Shown here piece by piece: positions 38,047 through 46,363 of a stretch of 64,000 nucleotides of DNA. Within the stretch, counting starts at the first letter, position 1. Every line of letters begins with the position of its first letter. The notes below the pieces were generated by a model. It had not been told where the DNA came from, made no database searches, and saw only the letters and a list, made by a program, of their open reading frames with translations. The translations under genes were made by a program, and so were the position numbers. Source of the stretch: Acinetobacter sp. TGL-Y2 (GTDB lineage Bacteria; Pseudomonadota; Gammaproteobacteria; Pseudomonadales; Moraxellaceae); assembly GCF_001612555.1 (NCBI RefSeq), contig NZ_CP015110.1, positions 1,302,001 to 1,366,000 on the forward strand, read 5' to 3'.

Positions 38047-39417
38047 GTGGATGAAAAAGAAACTCAAACGATGAAAAAAGTTGCTCTATCTGCCAGAGCA
38101 ATAGAGAAAATGAAAAATGATAGCTATAAAGCAGATATAGGTGAGAATGAAGGCTTGCGAGTAAATAAAGGTAAGACTGGATTAACTTCTTTTACATATC
38201 GATATCGTACCCCTATAGATAATTCTTTAAAAAAAATGAAAATAGGTACTTTTCCTGATATGTCTTTAGCTGAAGCAAGAATAGAGCTACAAAAGTTAAA
38301 AGCACTAAGGCGTTCAGGAATTTGTCCCAGTAGTCATGCAAAACAGCAAAAACAGGAAAGGTTAAAAAAGCTTAAGGAAGAAATAGAGAAGGAAGAACTC
38401 TATAAATTTACAGTGAGAGATTTAATTGAGTTATATCTAATAAATGTTATCGAAGACCGCTATATAGAGGATTTAAAATCCGGATCAAAAAAACTGATCA
38501 GAGGATCTCGTAAGAAAAAAGGTCAGGATGAAACGAGAAGGACTCTCTATGGGGATGCTGTCAGAGTCTTAGGTCACTTACCTGCTGAGCAAATCACTCG
38601 TAAAGATATTGTTCTGTTAGTGTCAGATATCGTAGCGAGAGGAGCGAATGTTCAGGCGGGAAGGGTCTTGTCTGAATTAACTTTAGCATATGAGTACGCA
38701 ATTGGACTTGAAAGATTTAAAGATGATTTTGCTAATCCAGCTTTTTTAGCTAAGTCTAGCTTAAAGCAGGCTAGATTTAAGCTCACTTCTACGAAGGGAA
38801 CAAGAGTTTTAAACGATGATGAACTGAGACGAGTGCTTAAGTGGTTGCCGACCTCAGGGTTTTCAGCAAAACACAAACAAGTATTATTGATCACATTATG
38901 GACTGGTTGTCGTACAGGTGAGGTTTGTGAAGCAAAATGGGAAGATATAGATCTTCAGGATAGAACATGGCATATAAGACAAAGCAAAAATGGTTCCGAA
39001 CGTTATGTGCAGTTATCAAAACAATGTGCTGAATTTATCGCTATCCTGCCTAATAAGCATTTAGAATATGTTTTTCAAATGGAAAAAAGTGGAAAGCCAC
39101 TTTTGCAAAAGACTATCACTGAATGTAAATGGAGAATGAGAAATCCCCAAAAGATGCAATATAAGCAGAAGTATAGAGCTGAACAGCTTTGGTTGAATGA
39201 TATGCCTGACTGGAATCCACATGATTTAAGAAGGACGGTACGCACAGGATTATCTCGTTTAGGTTGTCCAGCAGAGGTGGCTGAAGCGATTTTGGGCCAT
39301 TCAAAAAAAGGGATGCAAGGAACTTATGATTTGCATTCTTATGAAAAAGAAAGTCGACAATGGTTGCAAAAATGGGCAGATCATATTGATCCTTGTATAG
39401 TCACATTAATAAACTGA
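38047..39417 (+). CDS. P4-type tyrosine recombinase (island integrase)
   Basis: 456 residues: N-terminal DUF4102-like arm-binding region (LRVNKGKTGLTSFTYRY..), core-binding part, then the catalytic domain with Arg in TGCRTGEV, HxxR in PHDLRRT, His in GHSKKG and a nucleophile Tyr in the TYDLHSY segment. It starts with GTG at 38047, which has AAGAGGA eight bases ahead; the ATG at 38071 has no ribosome site. It is the first gene of the 38-60 kb island and should mediate its integration and excision. No tRNA is adjacent, and I could not find the attachment direct repeat. Confidence 0.9.
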   Translation: MDEKETQTMKKVALSARAIEKMKNDSYKADIGENEGLRVNKGKTGLTSFTYRYRTPIDNSLKKMKIGTFPDMSLAEARIELQKLKALRRSGICPSSHAKQQKQERLKKLKEEIEKEELYKFTVRDLIELYLINVIEDRYIEDLKSGSKKLIRGSRKKKGQDETRRTLYGDAVRVLGHLPAEQITRKDIVLLVSDIVARGANVQAGRVLSELTLAYEYAIGLERFKDDFANPAFLAKSSLKQARFKLTSTKGTRVLNDDELRRVLKWLPTSGFSAKHKQVLLITLWTGCRTGEVCEAKWEDIDLQDRTWHIRQSKNGSERYVQLSKQCAEFIAILPNKHLEYVFQMEKSGKPLLQKTITECKWRMRNPQKMQYKQKYRAEQLWLNDMPDWNPHDLRRTVRTGLSRLGCPAEVAEAILGHSKKGMQGTYDLHSYEKESRQWLQKWADHIDPCIVTLIN

Positions 39418-39452
39418 CTTATAAATACATTATAATAGGCCTCTTTCATAAC

Positions 39453-39790
39453 TTAGATTAGCATTTGAAGTGCAACACCATGTTGTTGCCATAATACCTG
39501 ACTCGGACCTTTAAAGCCGAGTCTTTTTCTTGGACGATGATTTATACGGTAAGTGATTTCTGAAATGTATTCATCCGTATAGTGATTCAAATCACTTCCT
39601 TTTCTAATGTATTGTCTGACTAAGCCATTTGTATTTTCATTCGTACCTCGTTGCCAAGCGCTATAAGGATCAGCGAAATACCAGTCTATTTCTAATTCTT
39701 GAGCAGCATACTCATGCCGGCTAAACTCCTTACCATTATCTGCAGTAATCGTCTTGAGCTGATTTTTGATCGGCTCAAGTAGACTATATG
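39453..39790 (-). pseudogene. IS30-family transposase, C-terminal remnant
   Basis: The minus-strand frame reads TITADNGKEF, FADPYSAWQRGTNENTNG and ITYRINHRPRKRLGFK, which is the DDE core end and C-terminus of an IS30 transposase. The N-terminal two thirds is missing: at about 39790 the sequence changes abruptly into the broken Gp2-like gene on the other strand. The IS therefore cut that gene and was itself truncated. Confidence 0.85.
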
Positions 39791-39794
39791 GTTG

Positions 39795-40529
39795 TTTGGC
39801 AAGAAGGATATTGCATGAGCATCGCGGGCTCATTCTTGATGAGATTGAAAGATTTAAGAACCGAAAAGAACGAAATCTAAAGGCTTTACTTGAGGAATTT
39901 GAAGGTGCAATTAAGGGATATTACTCAGTCCTAGTGATCCGAGTTGATTTGAGCTATAGCAAGAATAGCCTGAGTGAGATTACGGTGCATGACTTCTATC
40001 AGCATATCGATAGCCTACGTGCTTTGATTACTGACAAGAACGGTTGTTTCGATGCACTGGTAACCTATGCGATCGCACTAGAGCAGGGTATAACCAAAGG
40101 CTTTCATGCGCATTTAGCATTGGTGATTAATAGATCTAAGCACCAGAGTGATTATAACATTGCTGAAGGGGTGATTGAGAAGTGGCAGGAGATCACATCA
40201 GGTAAGGGGTGTGTGGATGGAACATCAACACGACAGAAAATAAAGACAACTACGAACGTTAGGGACGTTTAGGCGTTGGAGAGATTCGTCGAACAGAGCC
40301 TGCACAAGGTAACAATGCTTTAGGTGCCATTGCGTATCTCAGCAATCCTGAAAAATACGAGCAGATGCTATTAGTTAAATTGCAAGGACGCAAAACCTTT
40401 TACAAGGGGGACTATCAGCATCATGGTCGTCCTATACCTGATAAAGAGGCGAATAGGAGAATAAAGGAATGGAATGCGCAAACCGCTTTAGCAAAGCTGG
40501 AAAAGAAGATTTGGTTTAAAAAATTATGA
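39795..40529 (+). pseudogene. Gp2-like (YagK/YfjJ-type) replication protein, broken copy
   Basis: The frame ending at 40272 reads VLVIRVDLSYSK, then GFHAHLALVINRS. This parallels VIRMDLSLQR and GFHIHSFFFFDG of the intact gene at 48706-49920. After about 40210 the reading switches by one frame and meets a TAG (about 40261) before continuing (GRLGVGEIRRTEP...AIAYLSNPEKY) to a TGA at 40529. The 5' end is lost at the IS30 junction. Proteins of this family replicate inovirus-like and P4-like elements. Confidence 0.75.
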
Positions 40530-40571
40530 ACTTGCAAGTTATATGAAGTTAATCAGTTCATAGGACAACAC

Positions 40572-41543
40572 ATGAGTAATTTAGCACTAGAGGTTACAGC
40601 AGCACGCTTAGAACAAAACATGATTGAGTATTACAAAAGGCTCAAGTTTGAGCGAGTTCCAGAAGGTCTCGACTTCAAAGATCATCAAAGGGCTTTGAAT
40701 CTAGAATTAAACCAGATATTGATGAGCTACTTTGATGATTGGCGTATTCTGATGGTGGTGTGTGGTCGAGAATATAAGTTTTCATTTTGGGTGGATGCCT
40801 TTTATCGTGCTTACAGCAGTGTATTACTGGAATCGGGTGATCACTATTTTACAATGGGAGGTTTAGTCACAGCCTCTAGCTATAATAATCAAGCATCTGC
40901 TCATATTGACAAAATCCTGAAGCGACTAGATAAATTGTTTCAGAGTACAAGCTTTGTAGAACAACTTCAGCAGCATAACCAGTATTACACGAAGCAGATC
41001 GAAAAAATTCGTGAATCCTATTGTACTGTGAGTGAAACCTATCCCGATGCCGTTGATTTGAAATTTGAGCTGAGTCTTGAAGGATTTCTCAATCAATGGG
41101 TAGATATCAGTGAGTGGAATAAGTTGTTTAATCACTTCCAAAAAGAGCTCAAAAAACTGCCTTGGTATAAGGCACAAGTCGTGTTTACTTTTCATCAGAT
41201 CGTACGAGTTGATCGGGGTTATGTGGTGAAATTCTTTCTGGCTGTTGATGCCTTACTCTGTGTAGAGTTTTCTGCTTACAGTCGAGAAATAGACTATTGC
41301 TGGAAAAAGGTAACTGACAATAAAGGAATGACGTTTTGTTTACAGTCGGATTTTCAGCTATATCAACATGAAGATGAATATCAGTTGATTATTCAGCGGA
41401 ATGCTCAGGATCAAGCCTTAGACCCTTTAAGTGCTTTAAATGAGATGCCTGATCGAGAAACCAGCATTGAAGGTCTAGCCAATAGAATCTGTGTCACCCC
41501 TAAAGGGTTTAAATGGTTTCACGGGACACCTGTTCGACGCTAG
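40572..41543 (+). CDS. Hypothetical island protein
   Basis: 323 residues, no signal peptide and no clear membrane helix. Rich in aromatic residues and predicted largely helical in the middle (about residues 110-170), ending in GFKWFHGTPVRR. I recognise no family. It follows the broken Gp2-like gene by 42 bp, and the intact Gp2-like gene at 48706 is likewise followed by an unrecognised gene, so this may be an accessory replication protein of the older element. Start ATG 40572 follows AGGACAACAC. Confidence 0.7.
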   Translation: MSNLALEVTAARLEQNMIEYYKRLKFERVPEGLDFKDHQRALNLELNQILMSYFDDWRILMVVCGREYKFSFWVDAFYRAYSSVLLESGDHYFTMGGLVTASSYNNQASAHIDKILKRLDKLFQSTSFVEQLQQHNQYYTKQIEKIRESYCTVSETYPDAVDLKFELSLEGFLNQWVDISEWNKLFNHFQKELKKLPWYKAQVVFTFHQIVRVDRGYVVKFFLAVDALLCVEFSAYSREIDYCWKKVTDNKGMTFCLQSDFQLYQHEDEYQLIIQRNAQDQALDPLSALNEMPDRETSIEGLANRICVTPKGFKWFHGTPVRR

Positions 41544-41874
41544 TCAACGCCCTCAGATGCCGGTGCTGAAATTGAAACTAGCACATTCATTTTCAAGAAC
41601 ACCCCTGTACTGACTTGACGCTCTAGTTTGTGCAGATTATCCTTAGCCTGCTGACCTACATCGTCAGTGGGTTTTGACAGACCCATCACACAAGCACATC
41701 AAAAAAGTAATTTTTTGGTGGCGAACTCGTTCGTCCCCCTTCGTAGCGGTAGGGCGAGGGAGGGACGCCTTGTGCGTGCTGATTCTTGTGTGTCAGTCTG
41801 TCAACCCTCTTTCGCTCTGCCACCATCATATTGACAGTGATTTGGTAGGGCTCTTTTAGCACAAGGAGTACGCC
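41544..41874. other. Non-coding segment with large nested inverted repeat
   Basis: About 330 bp between two genes. Its core at 41674-41804 is a large inverted repeat with G+C-rich inner hairpins, unlike the surrounding A+T-rich DNA. The only ORF across it starts at TTG within the left arm and is probably chance. Confidence 0.6.
41674..41804. repeat. Large inverted repeat, possible origin or structured RNA
   Basis: Outer arms TTGACAGAC (41674-41682) / GTCTGTCAA (41796-41804) and CACACAAG (41687-41694) / CTTGTGTG (41785-41792) are perfect complements. Inside are AAAAAA/TTTTTT (41701-41716) and GTCCC (41733-41737) / GGGAC (41762-41766). Both ends also carry TTGACA, a -35-like hexamer facing inwards. 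The whole could extrude as a cruciform or fold as RNA. Neighbouring Gp2-like genes make a replication origin or packaging/transfer site conceivable. Confidence 0.55.
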
Positions 41875-41940
41875 ATGCGTCTACATTTATACCCTCTCTT
41901 ATATTTCTCTTTTTTCATATTGGTGCCACTGGGTGATTAG
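41875..41940 (+). CDS. Candidate 21-residue hydrophobic peptide
   Basis: ATG at 41875 is preceded by AAGGAG seven bases upstream, an excellent ribosome site. The product, MRLHLYPLLYFSFFILVPLGD region, is a single hydrophobic stretch that could span a membrane. Too short for family recognition. It sits just behind the large inverted repeat. Confidence 0.35.
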   Translation: MRLHLYPLLYFSFFILVPLGD

Positions 41941-42173
41941 AATCCATACTGTGCTAGATGGCATAGCTGTGTCTAATACTTTCTAAGAATAAAACTTTTT
42001 CACCTACATATTACCGATATGAGGATGAATCTCTCATGCTGTTTTGAGCGAAGTAGATCAGTGTGCTTTATCGTCTATAACACTTTCAAAAAAACATAGA
42101 AATTCATTCAAACATAAATTGCATGGGGAGCACTGTGTCTGCTGAAGACAGGTGATGCCTATAAAAAGAGAAA

Positions 42174-42440
42174 ATGATGATGTCCAATATATTCGTAAAA
42201 ACAACCCTAATTTCATTCTTGTTCGTAAGCGCATCATGGGCGCAAGCAGGCTGGTTCGCACAAGCGAGCGAAGCCTATTTTGTTCAGGCGCGTAACCTAG
42301 GCAATGGGGTCTATAAGTGTACGTATAAAACTAACCCAGGCAATCAGGGCTGGAGAAATTTCACAGTGAACTTTCAAGGTGGCTGTCCGCGCTTTGTTCA
42401 CTTTAATGCCAAAAACGGTCAAGTCACTGTACCCAACTAA
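42174..42440 (+). CDS. Small exported hypothetical protein
   Basis: 88 residues starting with three Met codons; AAGAG just upstream. A signal peptide ending near ...SWAQA is clear, leaving a mature protein of about 63 residues with two Cys (YKCTYK, GGCPRF) that probably form a disulfide. No known family. First of three consecutive exported or membrane-anchored small proteins, 18 bp before the next. Confidence 0.75.
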   Translation: MMMSNIFVKTTLISFLFVSASWAQAGWFAQASEAYFVQARNLGNGVYKCTYKTNPGNQGWRNFTVNFQGGCPRFVHFNAKNGQVTVPN

Positions 42441-42458
42441 ACGTGGGGGAGAGTAAAG

Positions 42459-43049
42459 ATGAACCAAAAAACCATTTTGGGTTTGACCGTGATTGTGGCA
42501 TTGACCCTGATCAGCATCGCGTGCTTGTATTTCTTTAGCCCAAAACATGCTGTAGAGAAACCCATTCAAACACGTACTGCCGATCGCAGTGGCCCTGCTG
42601 TAGAGACCTCAAACGTCGCTGCTTCAGAAGTGACTGGATCAACTGAGATTGCAGCAGTTGAAGTCGATGGCATTGATATTGATCAATTAACTGCTGGAAG
42701 CAAGAAACTAAGTTCAGCACGGCATGAACCTAAGCTATTGAGTTTTGAATTGGATAAAAATTTAAAAGCAGCGGACACACTAGAGTACATGATGGCTTAC
42801 GATGATTTACCTGAATTTGAGCAGAAAAATATAGACACGTATCAGCACTATGTTTTAGACAAAATCGCCAAGGACAGGGGGCAATTGAGTCAACAAATAC
42901 AGGTATTGTCACGAGGTGCAATTGAATCAGAGCAAGTCGGTAATCGGTATTATGTCTACAAAATTAATGTAGGCAAAGCCTGTCAAATTCACATGGTCAG
43001 CACCGACATGGATCAAGCTGACTATAGCCTAAGTTACAACTACTGCTGA
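42459..43049 (+). CDS. Membrane-anchored hypothetical protein
   Basis: 196 residues: an N-terminal membrane helix (about residues 7-27), a Thr/Ser/Val-rich linker (about 30-75) and a periplasmic domain with two Cys (GKACQI and the terminal YNYC). Preceded by GGGGGAGAGT. Function unknown; operonic with its neighbours (18 and 2-11 bp gaps). Confidence 0.75.
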   Translation: MNQKTILGLTVIVALTLISIACLYFFSPKHAVEKPIQTRTADRSGPAVETSNVAASEVTGSTEIAAVEVDGIDIDQLTAGSKKLSSARHEPKLLSFELDKNLKAADTLEYMMAYDDLPEFEQKNIDTYQHYVLDKIAKDRGQLSQQIQVLSRGAIESEQVGNRYYVYKINVGKACQIHMVSTDMDQADYSLSYNYC

Positions 43050-43060
43050 GGATGAATGAG

Positions 43061-43450
43061 ATGAAGATGATCAAAAAATTATTCAAACCGATCGTGCTTG
43101 CAGTGGCTACTGCGGTAGGAATGACCTTGGCAGGCTGTAGCTCAAGCCTTGATCCCGATACTTTTAGCGTAGAAATGAATGTAGAAGATACCAGTAATTG
43201 GTGGGCGGGTAATCAAGCTGCGAATGTCATTGCCATTCGTTCCAACAGCCCAGATCCCATCGATGTCACCAATGTATTAATCAACAATGGTGAATGTGCT
43301 GTTGAGGGCTATCGCAGGTCGCTGGAATATCCGCAGCATTTTAAAATGGGGCTATATTTAAAACTGAAATTAACCGGCTGTGGCTATGACAATGTAGTGC
43401 GGGTCGATGTGGAAACTGAACAGGGAACAGCAAGCTACAGCTTTCAATAG
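43061..43450 (+). CDS. Small lipoprotein of unknown function
   Basis: 129 residues with a signal peptide and lipobox LAGC, so lipid-anchored. Two further Cys (GECAVEG, TGCGYD) may be bridged. ATG codons at 43052 and 43061 are both in frame; GAGG at 43048-43051 is correctly placed only for 43061. Last gene of the exported trio, followed by a terminator. Confidence 0.75.
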   Translation: MKMIKKLFKPIVLAVATAVGMTLAGCSSSLDPDTFSVEMNVEDTSNWWAGNQAANVIAIRSNSPDPIDVTNVLINNGECAVEGYRRSLEYPQHFKMGLYLKLKLTGCGYDNVVRVDVETEQGTASYSFQ

Positions 43451-43509
43451 CGGTATTTAATTCTAAACGCTAAAACACTCAATTTAAATTCAAGCCAAAA
43501 ACTCAACCA

Positions 43510-43542
43510 AACCGTGTCCTGAAAAGGGATGCGGTTTTTTTT
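43510..43542 (+). terminator. Rho-independent terminator after the exported-protein trio
   Basis: AACCGTGTCC (43510-43519) pairs with GGATGCGGTT (43527-43536) using two G:U pairs, followed by T's. Confidence 0.72.
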
Positions 43543-43593
43543 ATGCCCTTAGTTCAGCTTTTAGTGCTGGATTCACTTTATCAGGAATTAGAC

Positions 43594-43896
43594 ATGTCCT
43601 TGGTTCACTGTCCCTATTGCCAGTCAGTCCATGTTCAGCAGACCGATTCAGAGCATCCCCATTCCAACTATTTTCTCCACCTGCAACGCTGTATTTCACC
43701 GACACAGATGGCGATATTCGGCATGCAGATCGCCAAGAAGTCAGGCTTTTCACCTTTAGCAGGCGCAGCCATTGGTGTGGTGATCGGCGGTGTGCTGGTC
43801 GTGGTCAGTCAATACTGCTTTGAAACGTATTACCGCAATGCCGAGCAGTATGTCTGCTTGGATTGCCAACAACAGTTTGCATGGGTGAAGCAATAG
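43594..43896 (+). CDS. Small zinc-ribbon membrane protein
   Basis: 100 residues. CPYC near the N-terminus and CLDC near the C-terminus form a split zinc ribbon around one hydrophobic Gly/Val-rich segment (about residues 48-75). A frame to 43543 exists, but AGGA before the ATG at 43594 fits better and leaves the terminator intact. Unknown function. Confidence 0.65.
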   Translation: MSLVHCPYCQSVHVQQTDSEHPHSNYFLHLQRCISPTQMAIFGMQIAKKSGFSPLAGAAIGVVIGGVLVVVSQYCFETYYRNAEQYVCLDCQQQFAWVKQ

Positions 43897-43980
43897 CATC
43901 TAAGGCTTTCACTTTTACATCTTTGACTTTACTGACTCTTTAAAACTTCAAACAACCCCTTCATTTAAGGAATATTCACT

Positions 43981-45027
43981 ATGGCACATCAACTTGAAAA
44001 TATGGCCTATGTCGGTCAAACCCCTTGGCATGGTTTAGGCAATGCACTGGCACGAAACCAACCGATTGAGGTCTGGGCAAAACAGGCAGGTATGGACTGG
44101 CAGATTGAAAGCTCGAATGTCAGCTATATGGCTGCAAATCATAAAGGACAAAACCTGATCCTACCGCATGATGAACAACGGGTACTGTATCGTTCTGATA
44201 CGCATGCGCCATTATCAGTGGTCAGTCAACGTTATCAAGAAGTTCAACCGAGAGAAATTTTAGAATTCTATCGAGACCTGACCGAGCAAGCAGGCTTTGA
44301 ACTCGAAACCGCTGGCGTGCTGAAAGGGGGTAAGAAATTCTGGGCATTGGCGAAAACAGGACAGACCGCCGCTTTAAAAGGCAAGGATGTCAGTAATGGT
44401 TACATTCTCTTAGCCACGGCTTGTGATGGAACCCTCGCCACCACGGCGCAATTTACTAGTATCCGTGTGGTGTGTAACAACACTTTAGCTATTGCCCTCA
44501 AAGGGCAGAACAGTAGTCTAGGTGTGGTCAAAGTGCCGCACAGTACCAAGTTTGACGCTGGAAAAGTCAAACAACAACTGGGGATTTCAGTACGGGCATG
44601 GAATGAGCACATGTATGAAATGAAACAACTCAGTCAGCGTAAAGTCACGCAACAGGAAGCCGCAGCGTATTTCGATGCGGTGTTTAACAACACCAGTCTC
44701 AGCCAAACCGAACAGGAGGACAGCATTATTCAGTACTACCGCAATGTCGCAACACAGGCTAACTCTACAGCCAAAGCAGACAACAAGACTGAACCCAATG
44801 GTCGTGCCATGTCGAAAGTGATGAGCATGTTCAATGGACAGGGTCGTGGTGCAGCACTCAGTTCAGCCAAAGATACGGCGTATGGCTTACTCTGTTCAAT
44901 TACCGAATTTGCCGATCACGAACGTCGTGCCATGAGTCAGGATCACCGGCTAGATTCAGCATGGTTTGGTGCAGGTGCGGGCTTAAAACAGCGTGGATTG
45001 GAACAGGCTATACGTTTGGCGATTTAA
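43981..45027 (+). CDS. DUF932 phage/plasmid-like protein
   Basis: 348 residues of the DUF932 (TIGR03299) family, widespread on phages and plasmids. Recognisable by the N-terminal AYVGQTPWHGLG and the central ILLATACDGTLATTAQFTSIRVVCNNTL segments (split here for length: residues about 141-168). Its activity is not established. AAGGAAT precedes the ATG. It opens a three-gene set with the YqaJ-type exonuclease and the Cys-rich protein, each separated by its own terminator. Confidence 0.88.
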   Translation: MAHQLENMAYVGQTPWHGLGNALARNQPIEVWAKQAGMDWQIESSNVSYMAANHKGQNLILPHDEQRVLYRSDTHAPLSVVSQRYQEVQPREILEFYRDLTEQAGFELETAGVLKGGKKFWALAKTGQTAALKGKDVSNGYILLATACDGTLATTAQFTSIRVVCNNTLAIALKGQNSSLGVVKVPHSTKFDAGKVKQQLGISVRAWNEHMYEMKQLSQRKVTQQEAAAYFDAVFNNTSLSQTEQEDSIIQYYRNVATQANSTAKADNKTEPNGRAMSKVMSMFNGQGRGAALSSAKDTAYGLLCSITEFADHERRAMSQDHRLDSAWFGAGAGLKQRGLEQAIRLAI

Positions 45028-45109
45028 GTTTAGATTCAGATTTGGGATTTAAGATGATCACATCAGATCAACATGATCCTGAAAATCTCCTTGAACTCAA
45101 ATACCTCTT

Positions 45110-45137
45110 AGCCACATCTCCAGATGTGGCTTTTTTT
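45110..45137 (+). terminator. Rho-independent terminator after the DUF932 gene
   Basis: Perfect 10-bp stem AGCCACATCT / AGATGTGGCT with a two-base loop, followed by seven T. Confidence 0.93.
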
Positions 45138-45181
45138 ATGCCTACAATTTTATAGCACTCAGAAATGAATAGGAGTTTTTT

Positions 45182-46240
45182 ATGAATCAAATCAGCCCTA
45201 GAGCAATACAAACAAAACAGCTTAACCCATCAACTTTATGCACGCCATCTAACTCAGTAAAGCGGACAAGCTCAGCCAAGCGTTTGGTGAATACCAAAGA
45301 TTTAGCTTATCAGGATTGGCTTGAGGTGCGTAAGCAAGGCATCGGTAGCAGTGACTGTGCCGCAGCCTGTGGTCTGAATCCTTATATGTCGATGTTAGAG
45401 CTATGGATGATCAAGACTGATCGTATTCAACAATCCATCGAAGATGAAAGTGAAGGCCATGCGCCACTGTACTGGGGGAAACAACTTGAACCTTTAGTCG
45501 CTGAATATTACAGCATGCACACCAACTATAAAGTCCGCAGAGTCAATGCAGTCTTACAACATCCTGAACCTGACAAACATTTTATGTTGGCAAATTTAGA
45601 TTACTCCGTGGTTGGGGATGCTGATGTACAAATTCTGGAATGTAAAACTGCAGGGGAGCATGGGGCAAAGCTATGGCGCGATGGTGTGCCTTTGTACGTG
45701 CTCTGCCAAGTCCAACATCAATTGGCGGTGACAGGCAAGAAAGCTGCACACATCTGTGTACTGATCTGTGGACATGAAACACGGATCTTTAAAGTGACAC
45801 GTTCAGAGTCGGTGATTCAGCATATTGTGAATGCAGAACGTTACTTCTGGGAATGTGTGGAAAGCGATACCCCACCTGATGCAGATGCCAGTGAATCGGC
45901 AGGCAAAGCGCTCCAACTGCTCTACCCGCAGCATGTTCCACTCAGTGTCGAAGACCTGAGTCAGAATGAATATGCCAATCAATTGTTTAATCAACTGATT
46001 CAGGAAAAACATCATATTGAAAAGCATCAAAACAACTTTGATGAAACCAAGCATCATATTCAAGTGCTGATGAAAGACAAAGAACGTGCTGTATTTAGTG
46101 ATGGCTCCGTGGTCTGGAAAAAAGCGAAAGACCGTGTGGCGCTGAATACCCAAGCTTTATTACAGCACCAGCCTGATTTAATACAGCTTTACCCCTTAGA
46201 AAAGTCAGGCAGCCGTCGATTTAATATCTATACCGATTAG
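45182..46240 (+). CDS. YqaJ-type (lambda exonuclease-like) recombinase nuclease
   Basis: 352 residues. The N-terminal part has the family GIGSSDCAAACGLNPY segment (about residues 55-70), and the PD-(D/E)xK core reads NLDYSVVGDADVQILECKTAG with catalytic Asp, Glu and Lys (ECK), followed by QVQHQLAVTG. Such 5'-3' exonucleases work with single-strand annealing proteins in phage recombination. No annealing protein is recognisable next to it. AGGAG precedes the ATG at 45182. Confidence 0.88.
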   Translation: MNQISPRAIQTKQLNPSTLCTPSNSVKRTSSAKRLVNTKDLAYQDWLEVRKQGIGSSDCAAACGLNPYMSMLELWMIKTDRIQQSIEDESEGHAPLYWGKQLEPLVAEYYSMHTNYKVRRVNAVLQHPEPDKHFMLANLDYSVVGDADVQILECKTAGEHGAKLWRDGVPLYVLCQVQHQLAVTGKKAAHICVLICGHETRIFKVTRSESVIQHIVNAERYFWECVESDTPPDADASESAGKALQLLYPQHVPLSVEDLSQNEYANQLFNQLIQEKHHIEKHQNNFDETKHHIQVLMKDKERAVFSDGSVVWKKAKDRVALNTQALLQHQPDLIQLYPLEKSGSRRFNIYTD

Positions 46241-46268
46241 CCTAAGTGCATTCAACGACCACCTAAAC

Positions 46269-46298
46269 ATCCTATGCCTAAGCGCATGGGATTTTTTT
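46269..46298 (+). terminator. Rho-independent terminator after the exonuclease gene
   Basis: ATCCTATGC / GCATGGGAT (one G:U) with a six-base loop and seven T. Confidence 0.88.
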
Positions 46299-46363
46299 AT
46301 GCCGTATTTATTTCAAATATGAACAGCACAGCTCATGCAATTCAATGACAAGAGGAATTCATC

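Noticed and set aside
37828..38067. 79-codon minus-strand ORF between mutS and the integrase
   Set aside because: Overlaps the integrase start, lacks a ribosome site and has no protein-like pattern; the gap is promoter DNA.
41674..41859. 61-codon ORF across the large inverted repeat
   Set aside because: Starts at TTG exactly in the left arm, has no ribosome site and an unusual composition; the DNA structure explains the segment better.
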